A DNA stretch of 64,000 nt from Luteimonas rhizosphaerae (GCF_002849595.1 NZ_NRQR01000008.1:1-64000), one strand, 5' to 3'; numbered from the stretch's first letter, positions 39,273 through 49,719 are shown. Notes: a model not told the origin generated them from the sequence alone. Numbers and translations: made by a program.

Positions 39273-40777
39273 GGCGTGATCGCCCGGGCAAGGTCATGGA
39301 GGGAGGAGGGGGGCGCATCCAGCGCGAGGCCGCCGCCGAGCGCGCGGTCCAGATCGACCGTGGCCTCGAGGCGTTGCGCGCGCAGCGTCGCGCGTTGCTG
39401 TTCGAGTTCGAACAGTGGGCGTTGCGCGGCCAGCACGTCGAGCTGGGTGCCGAGGCCCGCGTCGTAACGCGAACGGGCCAGCGACATCGCCGCCTGCGCG
39501 GATGCCAGCGCGTCGTCGACGGTGCGCAGCCGGGCATCGAGTGCGCGCGCCGCCTGCAGCGCATCGGTGACCTCGCGCAGTGCGCCCACCAGCGTCTGGT
39601 TGTACGTGGCCACGGCGACGTCGTACTCGGCGTCGCGTTGCGCCAGCCCGCTGCGCAGGCGGCCGCCATCGAAGACCGGCAGGCTCAGCGCGGGGCCGCC
39701 GATTCCGAACAGCGCATCGTTGCCGAACAGGTCCAACAGGCCGCCGGACGCGACGCCGACGAGCGCACTGAGGTTGATGCTGGGCTTAAACGCCGCCCTG
39801 GCCGCATCGATGCCGCGCGCGGCCGCTTCAATCCGCCAGCGCGCGGCGACGACGTCGGCGCGGTGCCCGAGCAGCTCGCTCGGCAGCAGCGCCGGCACGC
39901 CGGGCGACGGCGTCGCGAGCAGGCGCGGGGCGGTGATCGCCAGACCGCGGTCCGGCCCCTTGCCGAGCAGGGCGGCGAGCGCGTTGCGCAGCGCATCGAT
40001 CTGCTGCTGTGCGGCCTGTGCCTGCTGGCGGGCAATGCCGATCGCGGTGTCGGCGTTGTGCAGCTGCAGCTGGTTGTCGAGACCGGCGTCGACGCGCTGC
40101 CGGCTCAGGTCACGCAGCTGCGACGCGCGCGCCTGTTCGCGCTCGGCAATGGCGTGGGCATCGAAGGCCTGTGCCAGTGCGATGTACGCCTGCGCCACAT
40201 TGGCGGAAAGCGTGAGTCGCGCGGCCTGTGCATCGACGGCAGCCGCACGCGCCTGGCCGACGGCGGCTTCGTACTGCGCGCGCTGGCCGCCCCACAGGTC
40301 GGGCGCATAGGCGAACTGCAGCATCAGCACCGCGCTCGCGTTGAACTCGCCGCCCGCCGGTTCGGGAACCAGCGTCTCCGGCAACCGCACGCCGCTGGCG
40401 CGCGCGCTGGCGCCGAGCGTCGGCCGGCGCGCGGCATCGGCCAGGCCTGCCTGCGCCTGGGCGACGCGGGTGCGCGCCTCCGCCGCGGCCAGCGACGGGC
40501 TGTCGCGCAGCGCCTCGGCGATCAACGCATCGAGTTGCGGATCACCGAGGGCGGTCCACCAGTCGGCCGTCGGAAAGTCGGCCGCGGTGAATGCGTCACC
40601 GGTCGCGGCGTGCGACGACAGGCTGCGCGCGCTGTGCAAGGCGTCGGCATCGGCGGGCGCCAGTTGCGGCTGCAGGCCGCCGCTGCTGGCGCAACCGGCC
40701 AGGGACAGCGCGGACGCCAGCAACAGCACGGCCGGCGCCCGGCGGGGGGCGCGTCGAAAATGCGTGGACATGGTCAT
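39269..40777 (-). CDS. Outer-membrane factor lipoprotein (NodT/OprM-like)
   Basis: A 502-residue TolC-like channel. The lipobox LSLAGC lies at the end of the signal peptide. Two OMF repeats are visible (DWWTALGDPQLDALIAEALR; FDGGRLRSGLAQRDAEYDVA). The ATG at 40777 overlaps the marR stop (ATGA), and the stop overlaps the emrA start, so the whole operon is coupled. It should form the outer-membrane exit of the EmrAB pump. Confidence 0.93.
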   Translation of the reverse strand: MTMSTHFRRAPRRAPAVLLLASALSLAGCASSGGLQPQLAPADADALHSARSLSSHAATGDAFTAADFPTADWWTALGDPQLDALIAEALRDSPSLAAAEARTRVAQAQAGLADAARRPTLGASARASGVRLPETLVPEPAGGEFNASAVLMLQFAYAPDLWGGQRAQYEAAVGQARAAAVDAQAARLTLSANVAQAYIALAQAFDAHAIAEREQARASQLRDLSRQRVDAGLDNQLQLHNADTAIGIARQQAQAAQQQIDALRNALAALLGKGPDRGLAITAPRLLATPSPGVPALLPSELLGHRADVVAARWRIEAAARGIDAARAAFKPSINLSALVGVASGGLLDLFGNDALFGIGGPALSLPVFDGGRLRSGLAQRDAEYDVAVATYNQTLVGALREVTDALQAARALDARLRTVDDALASAQAAMSLARSRYDAGLGTQLDVLAAQRPLFELEQQRATLRAQRLEATVDLDRALGGGLALDAPPSSLHDLARAITP

Positions 40778-41229
40778 TCGCCCGGAAAGGAAAGGTTGTC
40801 GCGGATCTGTTCGAGCAGGCGGGTCAGCTGGCGCTGCTCTTCTTCGGACATGCCGGTCATCGCGCGCACGCGTACGCGCCGGCCGCACTGGTCGATCTCG
40901 CTCCAGATCGTGCGGCCGAGGTCGGTCAGATCGATCTGCAGGGCGCGCCGGTCACGCGGATCCACGACCCGCGTGACCAGGCCGCGCGCCACCAGCTTGT
41001 CGATCAGCCGCGTCATCGCACCGGGATTCAGATCCGCGGCGCGTGCGAGCTCGGTGGCGCCGACGGTGCCCGTGGCGATCTTCTTCAGCGTGATGTACTG
41101 GCTGAACGTGAGTTCGTGGCCCGCGTCGGCGAGCTCACGCGCCATCCGCGCCCACATGTTGTCGCGGACCTGCCGGATCAGCAGCGCGAGCGCCGACGCG
41201 CTTTCGTTGGGGGCGAGAGGGGCTGGCAT
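40774..41229 (-). CDS. MarR-family regulator of the efflux operon
   Basis: A 151-residue winged-helix repressor (ELTFSQYITLKKIATGTVGA, LNPGAMTRLIDKLVARGLV, DPRDRRALQIDLT). It heads the marR-OMF-emrA-emrB operon and probably represses it until a drug-like ligand binds. The ATG at 41229 gives MPAPLAPNESASAL; a TTG nine codons earlier is a weak alternative. Confidence 0.9.
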   Translation of the reverse strand: MPAPLAPNESASALALLIRQVRDNMWARMARELADAGHELTFSQYITLKKIATGTVGATELARAADLNPGAMTRLIDKLVARGLVTRVVDPRDRRALQIDLTDLGRTIWSEIDQCGRRVRVRAMTGMSEEEQRQLTRLLEQIRDNLSFPGE

Positions 41230-41519
41230 GGCGCGGCATGTTCCTCGCCTCTGCAATAGTTGTCAATGCAAGTATTGTCCCGGCAATGGAATGCAGCGAT
41301 TCGACGGGGTGGCATGGGAGGGAGATGCGGATAGCACGCGACGCGATCAGCGCGTGCGAGGAGGTGACGAGGTCTCGCGCAGATCGATGACTGCGTCGGC
41401 TCGGCCAGGAATGCGGGGCGACCCTCGGCGCGGGTGGCGCGCTTCGAGATACGAGCTTCGACACAGGTCGTCGCCTACCAGCCCCGGAGCGGGCCCGCTG
41501 GGTCCGGCACGCGGGTGGA

Positions 41520-42299
41520 TCAGGCGCGTTGCAGCACCAGCTCCAGGACGAACTTGCTGCCGAAGAAGGCCAGCACCAGTAGCGCCATCGCGGCGAGCGT
41601 CCAGCCGACCGCGCGGGTGCCGCGCCAGCCGTGGCGCCAGCGCCCCAGCAGCAGGCCGCCGAAGGACAGCCACGACAGCACGCTGAGCACGGTCTTGTGC
41701 ATCAGGTGCTGGGCGAAGAAGTCCTCGACGAACACCACGCCAGTCAGCAGCGTCGCCGTCAGCAGCACGAAGCCCACGGCGATCGTGCGGAACAGCAGCG
41801 ATTCGAGTTCGGTCAGCGGCGGCAGGGCGCGCAGCCAGCGGTGGAATTCGCGGCGCCGCATCGCACGTTCCTGTGCCCACAACAGCATCGCCAGCAGGGC
41901 GGCGACCGCCAGCGTGGCGTAGGCCAGCAGGGCGCACCAGGCATGCAGCTGCAGGCGCCAGTCGAGGGCGTCGGCAGTGGGATGCGGCGCTCGACCGTAG
42001 GCGACCAGCGCCAGCGCGGCCAGCGGAAACACGATGACGCCGAGCGCCGCGACGCGTCCGCGGATGTCGTAGAGCACGGTCAGTGCGGCCATGCCCAGTC
42101 CGACCAGCGACAGGGCGGCGAAGAAATGCAGTTCGGTGCCGACATCGCGCCAGACCAGCACATGGCTGGCCGCGTGCAGGACGATCGCGCTCAGCGCCGG
42201 CAGCGCCCAGATCGCGTTGGGCGTCCCACGCGCGACGCCGCGCACCAGCAGCGCGGCGGCGGCCAGGTAGAGCAGGGCTGCGATGAGAACGATTGTCAT
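41520..42299 (-). CDS. Cytochrome c assembly protein, CcsA/YpjD-like
   Basis: A 259-residue protein with eight predicted membrane segments. It carries the heme-handling pattern of the CcsA/CcmC superfamily: LHAASHVLVW, WRLQLHAWCALLAYATL and HKTVLSVLSWLSFGGLLLGR. It stands alone opposite ffh, the classic ypjD-ffh arrangement of proteobacteria. A role in heme export or cytochrome c maturation is inferred. Confidence 0.85.
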   Translation of the reverse strand: MTIVLIAALLYLAAAALLVRGVARGTPNAIWALPALSAIVLHAASHVLVWRDVGTELHFFAALSLVGLGMAALTVLYDIRGRVAALGVIVFPLAALALVAYGRAPHPTADALDWRLQLHAWCALLAYATLAVAALLAMLLWAQERAMRRREFHRWLRALPPLTELESLLFRTIAVGFVLLTATLLTGVVFVEDFFAQHLMHKTVLSVLSWLSFGGLLLGRWRHGWRGTRAVGWTLAAMALLVLAFFGSKFVLELVLQRA

Positions 42300-42796
42300 C
42301 GCGGAAGTGTCGCACAGGAGGTCGTCTGGCTGGGGTCTGTCGAGGCTTCGCAAGCGGGCTGACGGGCCGCGTGTGTGTCCGGTGCTCGATGTGCGGGTGG
42401 GGTTGCGGCCGAATCGCGAGGGCGCCGGTGTGCGTGCCGCCGGTGCCTGGGCAAGAGGCGAGGCCTGCGGTTGGCGTCGCGACGGAACGAGCGGCCGTTT
42501 CGCAGTGTCCGGGATGGCTGGCTGGCCAGCGCGGGTCTGCGCGGGAGCGCGCACGCAACCGGGACCGAATCCGGCATGGCGGGACGGCAGGGCGACAGCG
42601 GCCTGTCGCAGGCGAGGGCCGGTCCCCATTCCGCGCATCGCCGCGGGACCCACGGGCAGGCGCGCAGGTTGCGCCCGGATCCCAGGCGCACACGTGCCGG
42701 GCCAGGCACGCGCCGTCCCATGACAGCCGGTGCCGGATCACCGTCTCCAAACCCGGGGCCCGCTAATGCCGCGGCGGCCCGGTACGCCCCGCAAGC
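42300..42796. other. Intergenic region between ypjD-like gene and ffh
   Basis: About 500 bp without a supported gene. All long open frames here are GC-driven and lack ribosome binding sites. It must carry the divergent promoters; only the ffh -10 box is clear. Confidence 0.5.
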
Positions 42797-42802
42797 TATA
42801 AT
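42797..42802 (+). promoter_or_regulatory. -10 element of the ffh promoter
   Basis: A perfect TATAAT 30 bp before the ffh start, followed by CGCCGCC. The same TATAAT-plus-GC pattern precedes rpsP and rplS. The -35 is not obvious. Confidence 0.55.
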
Positions 42803-42832
42803 CGCCGCCCGTTTTCGCAGCGCGAGTGCCGC

Positions 42833-44203
42833 ATGTTCGAGTCCCTGACCCAGCGCCTGTCCGGCACCATGGAGCGCCTGCGTGGCCGCGGTCGCCTGAC
42901 CGAGGACAACATCCGCGAGGCGACGCGCGAGGTCCGCATCGCGCTGCTCGAGGCCGATGTCGCGCTGCCGGTCGTGCAGGCGCTGATCGAAGGCATCAAG
43001 ACGCGCGCGGTCGGTCAGGAAGTGCTGAAGTCGCTGACGCCCGGCCAGGCGCTGATCAAGGTCGTCCGCGACGAGCTGACTGCGGTCATGGGCGCCGAGG
43101 CGACCGAGCTCAACCTCAACGTGCCGGCACCGGCGGTGATTCTGATGGCCGGCCTGCAGGGCGCGGGCAAGACGACGACCGTCGGCAAGCTCGCCAAGCA
43201 CCTGAAGGAAAAGCGCAAGAAGAAGGTCATGGTGGTCAGCGCCGACGTCTACCGGCCGGCCGCGATCGAACAGCTGAAGACGCTCGCCCAGCAGGTCGAC
43301 GTGACGTTCTTCGCCTCAGACGCGTCGCAGCAGCCGGTCGACATCGTCCGCGCGGCGATCGCCGATGCGAAGAAGTCCTTCATCGACGTGCTGATCGTCG
43401 ACACCGCCGGACGCCTCGCGATCGACGAGGCGATGATGGCCGAGATCCAGGCGCTGCACGCCGCGGTCAAGCCGGTCGAGACGCTGTTCGTCGTCGATTC
43501 GATGACCGGCCAGGACGCCGCCAATACCGCCAAGGCGTTCGGCGAGGCGCTGCCGCTGACCGGCGTGGTGCTGACCAAGACCGACGGCGACGCCCGCGGC
43601 GGCGCCGCGCTCTCCGTGCGCCACATCACCGGCAAGCCGATCAAGTTCGTCGGTACCGGCGAGAAGGTCGACGGCCTCGACGTGTTCCATCCCGAGCGCG
43701 TCGCCAGCCGCATCCTCGACATGGGCGACGTGCTGTCGCTGGTCGAACAGGTCGAGCACCAGGTCGACAAGGACAAGGCGCAGAAGCTCGCCCAGAAGGT
43801 CGCCAAGGGCAAGAAGTTCGACCTCAACGACATGCGCGACCAGCTCGAACAGATGCAGAACATGGGCGGCATCGGCAGCCTGATGGAAAAGCTGCCCGGT
43901 CTCGGCCAGGTGCCCGAGCACCTGAAGCAACAGGCGGCGCAGAGCAAGGAAGTGCCGCGGATGATCGCGATCATCGGCTCGATGACGAAGAAGGAACGCC
44001 GCAATCCGAACCTGCTCAACGGCTCGCGCCGCGCGCGCATCGCCGCCGGGTCCGGCACCGCGCCGTCCGACGTCAACAAGCTGATGAAGCAGTTCATGCA
44101 GATGGAAAAGATGATGGGCAAGATGGCCCGCGGCGGCATGAAAGGCATGATGCGCGGCCTGCAGGGCATGATGGGCGGCCGCGGCGGCATGCCGTTCCGT
44201 TGA
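42833..44203 (+). CDS. ffh: Signal recognition particle protein Ffh
   Basis: A 456-residue SRP54-type GTPase that targets nascent membrane proteins. The N domain ([20 protein letters not shown]) is followed by the G domain ([25 protein letters not shown]) and a methionine-rich M domain ([35 protein letters not shown]) for 4.5S RNA and signal-sequence binding. Confidence 0.98.
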   Translation: MFESLTQRLSGTMERLRGRGRLTEDNIREATREVRIALLEADVALPVVQALIEGIKTRAVGQEVLKSLTPGQALIKVVRDELTAVMGAEATELNLNVPAPAVILMAGLQGAGKTTTVGKLAKHLKEKRKKKVMVVSADVYRPAAIEQLKTLAQQVDVTFFASDASQQPVDIVRAAIADAKKSFIDVLIVDTAGRLAIDEAMMAEIQALHAAVKPVETLFVVDSMTGQDAANTAKAFGEALPLTGVVLTKTDGDARGGAALSVRHITGKPIKFVGTGEKVDGLDVFHPERVASRILDMGDVLSLVEQVEHQVDKDKAQKLAQKVAKGKKFDLNDMRDQLEQMQNMGGIGSLMEKLPGLGQVPEHLKQQAAQSKEVPRMIAIIGSMTKKERRNPNLLNGSRRARIAAGSGTAPSDVNKLMKQFMQMEKMMGKMARGGMKGMMRGLQGMMGGRGGMPFR

Positions 44204-44207
44204 GGCG

Positions 44208-45278
44208 ATGACGCACCCGGCGCGCCAGCGGTCCGACGCCTTCTGCGCGCGCTTTGGCCTGCGCCTGCCGATCCTGCTTTCGCCGATGGCTGGCGCCTGC
44301 CCGGTGGCCTTGTCGGCGGCGGTCGCGGATGCCGGCGGCATGGGCGCGATGGGCGCGGTGCTGTCGCCGCCCGATGCCATTGGCGACTGGATGCGCGACT
44401 TCCGTGCGGCGTCCGCCGGGCCGGCGCAGATCAATCTCTGGATTCCCGATCCCGCGCCGCGCCGCGACGCCGCGGCCGAAGCGCGCACGCGTGACTGGCT
44501 GGCGCAGTGGGGCCCCGACGTGCCCGCGGATGCGGGCGATGCGGGGCCGCCGGATTTCGACGCGCAGTGCGCCGCATTGCTGGCCGCGAGACCAGCGGTG
44601 GCTTCGTCGATCATGGGCGTGTTCCCCGCGGCCTTCGTCGCCGAGCTCAGGGCCGCCGGCATCGCCTGGTTCGCGTGTGCGACGACGCTCGACGAAGCGC
44701 GCGCCGCCGAAGCCGCAGGCGCCGATGCGGTCGTCGCGCAGGGCTTCGAAGCCGGCGGTCATCGCGGTGCGTTCGAAGCTGCGCATGCGGAGCGCCAGCT
44801 GACCGGTCTGTTCGCGCTGGTGCCGCGTCTCGTCGACCGGCTGCGGATCCCGGTGATCGCTGCGGGCGGCATCGCCGATGGACGCGGGATCGCCGCGGCG
44901 TTGACGCTCGGCGCGAGTGCCGTGCAGATCGGCACCGGCCTGCTGCGCGCGCCGGAAGCGGCGCTGGCGCCGGCCTGGGCGTCGGCGCTGGCGACGACCG
45001 AACCGGAGCAGACCTGGCCGACGCGCGCGTTTTCCGGTCGCCTCGGCCGGGCGATCGCGACGGCCTACGTGCAGGCGTCGGCGACGGAGGCCGCACCGCC
45101 GCCGCAACCGTATCCCGTGCAGCGCGCGCTGACCGCGCCGATGCGCCAGGCCGCGTCGCGCGCGGATACACTCGACGGCATGCAGGCCTGGGCCGGGCAG
45201 GCGGCGTGGTTGGCGACGGCCGAGCCGGCGCAGGCGCTCGTGTCGCGTTGGTGGGCCGAGGCGGACGCGCTGCTGTGA
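44208..45278 (+). CDS. Nitronate monooxygenase (2-nitropropane dioxygenase family)
   Basis: A 356-residue FMN-dependent TIM-barrel enzyme. It shows [46 protein letters not shown] and [19 protein letters not shown], the flavin- and phosphate-binding loops of the family. Its stop overlaps the GTG start of the aminotransferase gene, and it starts 5 nt after ffh. Confidence 0.9.
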   Translation: MTHPARQRSDAFCARFGLRLPILLSPMAGACPVALSAAVADAGGMGAMGAVLSPPDAIGDWMRDFRAASAGPAQINLWIPDPAPRRDAAAEARTRDWLAQWGPDVPADAGDAGPPDFDAQCAALLAARPAVASSIMGVFPAAFVAELRAAGIAWFACATTLDEARAAEAAGADAVVAQGFEAGGHRGAFEAAHAERQLTGLFALVPRLVDRLRIPVIAAGGIADGRGIAAALTLGASAVQIGTGLLRAPEAALAPAWASALATTEPEQTWPTRAFSGRLGRAIATAYVQASATEAAPPPQPYPVQRALTAPMRQAASRADTLDGMQAWAGQAAWLATAEPAQALVSRWWAEADALL

Positions 45279-46072
45279 TCCGCGTGTACCGCGACGATGG
45301 CCAACTGGCGCATGCCGACGACCTCGCGCCTCCGGCGCTGCGCAACGACGGCCATTTCACGACGTTCCAGCTGCGGGATCGTGCGGTCCTCGGTCTGGAT
45401 CTGCACGTGCAACGGCTGGTCGCGGCGAGCCGGTCCCTGTTCGACGCTACGCTCGATCCCGCGCGGGTGGTCGATGCGCTGCGCCGGGCGCTGGACGCGT
45501 CGCACACACGCGACGCGTCGGTGCGGATCACGGTGTGCCCGCGCACGACAGGCGCGCCGTCGGCGGCGCATCCGATGGACCTGCTGGTCTCGCTCGCGCC
45601 CGCGGGCGAGCCGGCGACGGCGCCACTGCGGTTGCGGTCGTTCGTGTTCCAGCGCTACCGGGCGGCGATCAAGCATGCCGGCACCTTCCCGTTGTTCGAT
45701 CACCAGCGACGCGCGCGCGAGACGGGCGCGGACGATGCGCTGTTCGTCGATGCGGCCGGCGATGTGCTGGAGGGGTCGGTCTGGAACCTCGGACTCTGGG
45801 ATGGCCGGACCCTGGTCTGGCCGGCTGGCGACGCGCTGCGCGGCACCCGCGAACGCCTGCTGCAGGCGGGCCTCGCGGCGCTGGGCGTTGCGCAGTGCAC
45901 GCGGGGCGTGGCCCTGGCCGAACTGGACGCGCCGCTGGCGGCATTCGCCTGCAACGCGCGGGGCCAGCAGGCGATCGCGTCGGTCGATGGCCGCACCCTG
46001 GCGCACGATTCCGCGCTGGCGTCGCTGCTGGCGGACGCGCTGGCGACACAGCCCTGGCAACCGGTGGGCTGA
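45275..46072 (+). CDS. Class IV aminotransferase-like protein (PabC/BCAT fold)
   Basis: A 265-residue PLP enzyme of fold type IV, the family of aminodeoxychorismate lyase, branched-chain and D-amino-acid aminotransferases. The PLP lysine is in [10 protein letters not shown], and [12 protein letters not shown] corresponds to the conserved E-G-S-x-x-N segment. It starts [20 protein letters not shown]. The GTG start overlaps the upstream stop. The exact substrate is open; aminodeoxychorismate lyase is one possibility. Confidence 0.8.
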   Translation: MIRVYRDDGQLAHADDLAPPALRNDGHFTTFQLRDRAVLGLDLHVQRLVAASRSLFDATLDPARVVDALRRALDASHTRDASVRITVCPRTTGAPSAAHPMDLLVSLAPAGEPATAPLRLRSFVFQRYRAAIKHAGTFPLFDHQRRARETGADDALFVDAAGDVLEGSVWNLGLWDGRTLVWPAGDALRGTRERLLQAGLAALGVAQCTRGVALAELDAPLAAFACNARGQQAIASVDGRTLAHDSALASLLADALATQPWQPVG

Positions 46073-46124
46073 GCTAGCGCACGGCGACGCCCGGGGTGCT
46101 TGCGCGAGGCCCGGAAATTCCCGT

Positions 46125-46130
46125 TATAAT
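46125..46130 (+). promoter_or_regulatory. -10 element of the rpsP operon
   Basis: TATAAT 52 bp before the rpsP ATG, with TTGCGC 19 bp upstream as a weak -35. Confidence 0.55.
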
Positions 46131-46182
46131 CGCCGGCTTACCTCGCCACCCTGGCGACTGGGCAACACAGGAAGCAAAGCAA

Positions 46183-46452
46183 ATGGTCAAGATTCGTCTG
46201 ACGCGCGGTGGCGCCAAGAAGCGTCCGTTCTACCACATCATCGTCACCGACTCGCGCAGCGCGCGCGACGGCCGCAACATCGAGCGCGTGGGTTACTACA
46301 ACCCGGTCGCGACGGGCGGCGAGCAGCGCGTGGTGCTGGATACGGCGCGCGTCGATCACTGGATCGGCAACGGCGCCCAGATGACCGACAAGGTCCGCGC
46401 CCTGTACAAGGAAGCGGGCGTCAAGGCAGCAGCCGCGGCTCCGGCCGCCTGA
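46183..46452 (+). CDS. rpsP: 30S ribosomal protein S16
   Basis: An 89-residue S16 ([32 protein letters not shown]) with an Ala-rich tail. It opens the conserved rpsP-rimM-trmD-rplS cluster; AGGAAG lies before the ATG, which rules out the longer in-frame extension. Confidence 0.98.
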   Translation: MVKIRLTRGGAKKRPFYHIIVTDSRSARDGRNIERVGYYNPVATGGEQRVVLDTARVDHWIGNGAQMTDKVRALYKEAGVKAAAAAPAA

Positions 46453-46458
46453 TGCGCG

Positions 46459-46479
46459 GGCCGCGCTCCGTGCGCGGCC
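46459..46479 (+). terminator. Intercistronic hairpin between rpsP and rimM
   Basis: GGCCGCGC and GCGCGGCC form an 8-bp stem with a 5-nt loop, followed by GTTTC. It probably attenuates transcription after the abundant ribosomal protein. Confidence 0.6.
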
Positions 46480-46489
46480 GTTTCTCGCA

Positions 46490-47017
46490 ATGAACGACCA
46501 GGCGCGCCAGCCTGCCCAGCGCATGATCCAGCTGGGCAAGGTCCATGGCGCGTTCGGCGTGCGTGGCGAACTGAAACTCGAATCGTTCACCGAGCCGCGT
46601 AGCGCGATCTTCCGTTACCAGCCCTGGGTACTGCGCGACGCGCGCGGCGCCGAGCGTCCGTTCGACGGCGCCACGGGTCGCGAAACGCCCAAGGGCGTCG
46701 TCGCGACGTTGCCCGGCGTCGAGGATCGCGATGCCGCCGAGGCGATGCGCGGCATCGAGGTCTGGGTGTCGCGCGATGCGATGCCGCCACCGCGCCCGGG
46801 CGAGTACTACTGGGTCGATCTCGAAGGCCTGCGCGTGCGCAACGTGGATGGGGTCGAGTTCGGCGTCGTTTCGCACCTGTTCTCGACCGGCGCCAACGAT
46901 GTGCTGGTGGCGCAGGGCGAACGCGAGCGGATGATTCCGTTCGTGACCCCGGAGTACGTCGTGTCGGTGGATTTCGATACGGGCGTGGTCACCGTGGACT
47001 GGGATCCCGAGTTCTAG
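46490..47017 (+). CDS. rimM: 16S rRNA processing protein RimM
   Basis: A 175-residue 30S maturation factor binding S19. The RimM barrel ([20 protein letters not shown]) and PRC-barrel ([40 protein letters not shown]) are both present. Confidence 0.97.
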   Translation: MNDQARQPAQRMIQLGKVHGAFGVRGELKLESFTEPRSAIFRYQPWVLRDARGAERPFDGATGRETPKGVVATLPGVEDRDAAEAMRGIEVWVSRDAMPPPRPGEYYWVDLEGLRVRNVDGVEFGVVSHLFSTGANDVLVAQGERERMIPFVTPEYVVSVDFDTGVVTVDWDPEF

Positions 47018-47217
47018 TCGCCGCGTGTTGCGGTGTGGCGGACGCATGGCGCCAGGGCGCGGTGTCCGCGAGCAGGTCCGGTCATCCGGAAGTCGAGCGA
47101 TGCACCAGGTCGTCCTTGGAACGAGCGCGGCGTTGCTCGACGTGGGGCGACAGTCCCGCAGATCTCCCGCCGCGACTCCGACACCACGCCATCCGCCATC
47201 GAGTTTCCGATTCCGCC

Positions 47218-47979
47218 ATGCGCATCGACGTCATCAGCCTGTTCCCCGAATTCATCGCCCAGTGCGCGGCGGTGGGTGTGGTCGGGCGCGCGCGCGAGCG
47301 GGGCCTGCTGACGCTGGAAGGCTGGAATCCGCGCGACTACGCGGACGGCAGCTATCGCCGCGTCGACGACCGCCCGTTCGGCGGCGGCCCGGGCATGGTG
47401 ATGATGATCGAGCCGCTGCGGGCCGTGATCCAGGCCGCGCGCGAGGCCGATCCGGCGCCCGCCAAGGTGATCTACATGAGCCCGCAGGGGCGCCCGCTGA
47501 CCCAGCCGCGCGTACGTGAACTGGCGACGCGCGAGCGCCTGATCCTGTTGTGCGGCCGCTATGAAGGCGTCGACGAGCGTCTGCTGGCCGCGGAAGTCGA
47601 CGAGGAGATCTCGATCGGCGACTACGTGCTCTCGGGCGGCGAACTGGCCGCCGCGGTGATCGTCGATGCCGTCGCGCGGCTGCAGGACGGCGTGCTCAAC
47701 GACGCGGACTCGGCCGACCAGGACAGTTTCGAGGGCGACGGCCTGCTCGACTGCCCGCACTACACCCGCCCGGTGTCGCACGCGTTCGGGGCGGTGCCGG
47801 ACGTGCTGCTGTCGGGCAACCATGCCGAGATCGCGAAATGGCGGCGGCAGCAGGCGCTCGGCCGGACCTGGCTGCGGCGGCCCGAGCTGCTCGACGAAGC
47901 GGGCCTCGGCAAGGCCGACCGCCGCTTGCTGGACGCGTTCCGGGCCGGCCACGCCTGTGACGATCCCGGCGACACGTGA
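47218..47979 (+). CDS. trmD: tRNA (guanine37-N1) methyltransferase
   Basis: A 253-residue SPOUT methyltransferase making m1G37. It begins [12 protein letters not shown] and shows [38 protein letters not shown] and CPHYTRPV, which form the trefoil knot and the catalytic Asp region. A 200-bp gap without a gene separates it from rimM. Confidence 0.97.
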   Translation: MRIDVISLFPEFIAQCAAVGVVGRARERGLLTLEGWNPRDYADGSYRRVDDRPFGGGPGMVMMIEPLRAVIQAAREADPAPAKVIYMSPQGRPLTQPRVRELATRERLILLCGRYEGVDERLLAAEVDEEISIGDYVLSGGELAAAVIVDAVARLQDGVLNDADSADQDSFEGDGLLDCPHYTRPVSHAFGAVPDVLLSGNHAEIAKWRRQQALGRTWLRRPELLDEAGLGKADRRLLDAFRAGHACDDPGDT

Positions 47980-48019
47980 AGCCGGAGCGGGGTGGTGGCA
48001 TTCGCCCGGCAGGTGCCTC

Positions 48020-48025
48020 TATAAT
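48020..48025 (+). promoter_or_regulatory. -10 element of rplS
   Basis: TATAAT 72 bp before rplS, within the trmD-rplS gap. It suggests separate transcription of rplS, which is needed in larger amounts than TrmD. Confidence 0.5.
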
Positions 48026-48097
48026 GCGCGGCTAACCGTTTCACCGAGCCAGAGCGTGCGTCCACGTGCACCACGCCTATAACGACACCAACAGGCA

Positions 48098-48571
48098 ATG
48101 ACCATGACCACCAAGCCCTCCCTGAACACCCTGCTGCAGGACTTCGAGAAAGACCAGTCGCAGCGCGAACTTCCCGAATTCGGCCCCGGCGACACCGTCG
48201 TCGTCAACGTCAAGGTCAAGGAAGGCAACCGCGAGCGCGTGCAGGCCTATGAAGGCGTGGTCATCGCCAAGAAGAACGCCGGTCTGAATTCCGCGTTCAC
48301 CGTCCGCAAGATCTCGCACGGCTTCGGCGTCGAGCGCGTGTTCCAGACCCACAGCGCGATCATCGAGTCGCTGCAGGTCAAGCGTCGCGGTTCCGTGCGC
48401 GCGGGCAAGCTGTACTACCTGCGTGGCCTGGAAGGCAAGAAGGCGCGCATCAAGGAAGACCTGTCCGCGACCGCCAAGGCCAAGAACGAGAAGGCCCGCG
48501 CCGACGAAGCCAATGCCGCCGCCGCCAAGCAGGCGCAGCAGCAGGCCGACAAGGCCGCCAGCGCCGATTGA
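48098..48571 (+). CDS. rplS: 50S ribosomal protein L19
   Basis: A 157-residue L19 ([40 protein letters not shown]). It has an unusually long Lys/Ala-rich C-terminal tail ([20 protein letters not shown]) of about 40 residues beyond the E. coli length, a trait seen in this bacterial group. Start at 48098 or two codons later. Confidence 0.97.
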   Translation: MTMTTKPSLNTLLQDFEKDQSQRELPEFGPGDTVVVNVKVKEGNRERVQAYEGVVIAKKNAGLNSAFTVRKISHGFGVERVFQTHSAIIESLQVKRRGSVRAGKLYYLRGLEGKKARIKEDLSATAKAKNEKARADEANAAAAKQAQQQADKAASAD

Positions 48572-48595
48572 TCGGAGCCGGCTTCGATGTCGCAC

Positions 48596-48619
48596 GACGG
48601 CCGCCGCAAGGCGGCCGTC
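48596..48619 (+). terminator. Strong hairpin after rplS
   Basis: GACGGCCGCC and GGCGGCCGTC make a perfect 10-bp stem with a GCAA loop. The T tract is weak (TGCGTTT), but the position fits a terminator. Confidence 0.7.
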
Positions 48620-48859
48620 TGCGTTTGGGGCACGTCGTCCGCGCCGGGGCCTTGCGCCGAGGGCCGGACTGGACACGGGTGACCGCACAAGGGAGCGTCG
48701 ATCGACCGGAACGAGACGGCGGGCCACAGCGGCATGCGTTCGGGATGTCGCGCGGACGCCCGTGACAGGCACCGGCATGGCGCCGGAACACGCATCGCCT
48801 GCTCGCATGCACGATCGATGGCGCATTCGCGCCCCGCGTCATCCTGTGCCCGCCTCCTA
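48620..48859. other. Intergenic region between rplS and the PepSY gene
   Basis: About 240 bp of convergent intergenic sequence. I see no gene and no repeat in it. Confidence 0.5.
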
Positions 48860-48860
48860 C

Positions 48861-48893
48861 GAAAAAGGCGCCGGACAGATTGCCCGGCGCCTC
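48861..48893 (-). terminator. Terminator of the leftward PepSY gene
   Basis: On the minus strand AGGCGCCGGG pairs with CCGGCGCCT, followed by TTTTTCG. Confidence 0.85.
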
Positions 48894-48927
48894 GTATCGT
48901 CGCCCCGCGGGCCTGGCCCGCGTCGGT

Positions 48928-49263
48928 TCAGTCGAGATCGGTGTCGAGCAGGCGACCGGTCTGCGCCGAATACTCGAGATCGACCGAACGACCGTCGCGC
49001 TGCCGGATTTCGATGTCGTACTCGCCGTCGTCGTACGACACTTCAGTGACCTGGCCCGGATGACGACGCTGGGCGTCGGCGAGGATGGCGTCGAGCGAGG
49101 CGTCGTTGCGCGGGGTGCGCGGATCGGCCTTGGCGGCGGCGGCCGCGTGCTGCCGATCGGCCTGGCCCCTCGCGGTGGCGGCGTCCTGTGCGAACGCGAC
49201 GGGAATGGCGATCGCCGAGGCGGCGATGGCGGCGACGAGAAGCGTGGTGTGCAGACGGGACAT
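48928..49263 (-). CDS. PepSY-domain periplasmic protein
   Basis: A 111-residue protein with a signal peptide (LLVAAIAASAIAIPVAFAQ) and a C-terminal PepSY-like domain (DASLDAILADAQRRHPGQVT, VSYDDGEYDIEIRQRDGRSV). GGAG lies before the ATG at 49263. PepSY proteins are thought to modulate periplasmic proteases or sensors. Divergent from a second PepSY gene that heads a two-component operon, with a perfect palindrome in between. Confidence 0.87.
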   Translation of the reverse strand: MSRLHTTLLVAAIAASAIAIPVAFAQDAATARGQADRQHAAAAAKADPRTPRNDASLDAILADAQRRHPGQVTEVSYDDGEYDIEIRQRDGRSVDLEYSAQTGRLLDTDLD

Positions 49264-49330
49264 GCGGATCTCCTGAAGTAGAGGGTGGAATCGACACCGG
49301 TGGTCCGGCTTGCGATGCAGTCTCCGGATC

Positions 49331-49377
49331 GCGCTTAACCGCCTTCTGATCGGAATGTTCACGATCCGGTTAAGCGC
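49331..49377. promoter_or_regulatory. Perfect palindrome between divergent PepSY genes
   Basis: GCGCTTAACCG and CGGTTAAGCGC are exact inverses separated by 25 bp. The location between two PepSY genes and next to an OmpR-type regulator suggests binding sites of that regulator controlling both directions. Confidence 0.6.
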
Positions 49378-49395
49378 AATCGCCAGACTGACGGC

Positions 49396-49719
49396 ATGCG
49401 CACCGCTTCTCTTCTGACTGCCGCCGTCGTGTCGTTCGCCCTTACCGGCGCGCACATGCCGTTGCATGCCGACAGCGACAAGCCGCCGCGCGTCGATGCG
49501 GCCTACGCACGCGACGGCGTGCGCCGCGGCGAGCTGGTGCGGCTGGAAGTCCTGCTGGCCGACGCCGAACAGCGGTATCCCGGGCGCGTCGTCGAAGTGG
49601 ACCTCGACGATGACGACGACGAATACGAGATCGAGATCCTGATGGCGGACGGCCGCGTCGCCGAACTGACCTACGATGCGCGCGACGGGCGCCTGCTCGA
49701 GATCGAGATCGACGACTGA
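49396..49719 (+). CDS. PepSY-domain exported protein
   Basis: A 107-residue protein with a signal peptide (LLTAAVVSFALTGAHMPLHA) and a PepSY-like domain (LLADAEQRYPGRVVEVDLDD, EYEIEILMADGRVAEL) that is very acidic (a run of five Asp). Its stop overlaps the start of the response regulator gene (TGATG), tying it to the two-component system, perhaps as a periplasmic input or feedback factor. Confidence 0.85.
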   Translation: MRTASLLTAAVVSFALTGAHMPLHADSDKPPRVDAAYARDGVRRGELVRLEVLLADAEQRYPGRVVEVDLDDDDDEYEIEILMADGRVAELTYDARDGRLLEIEIDD

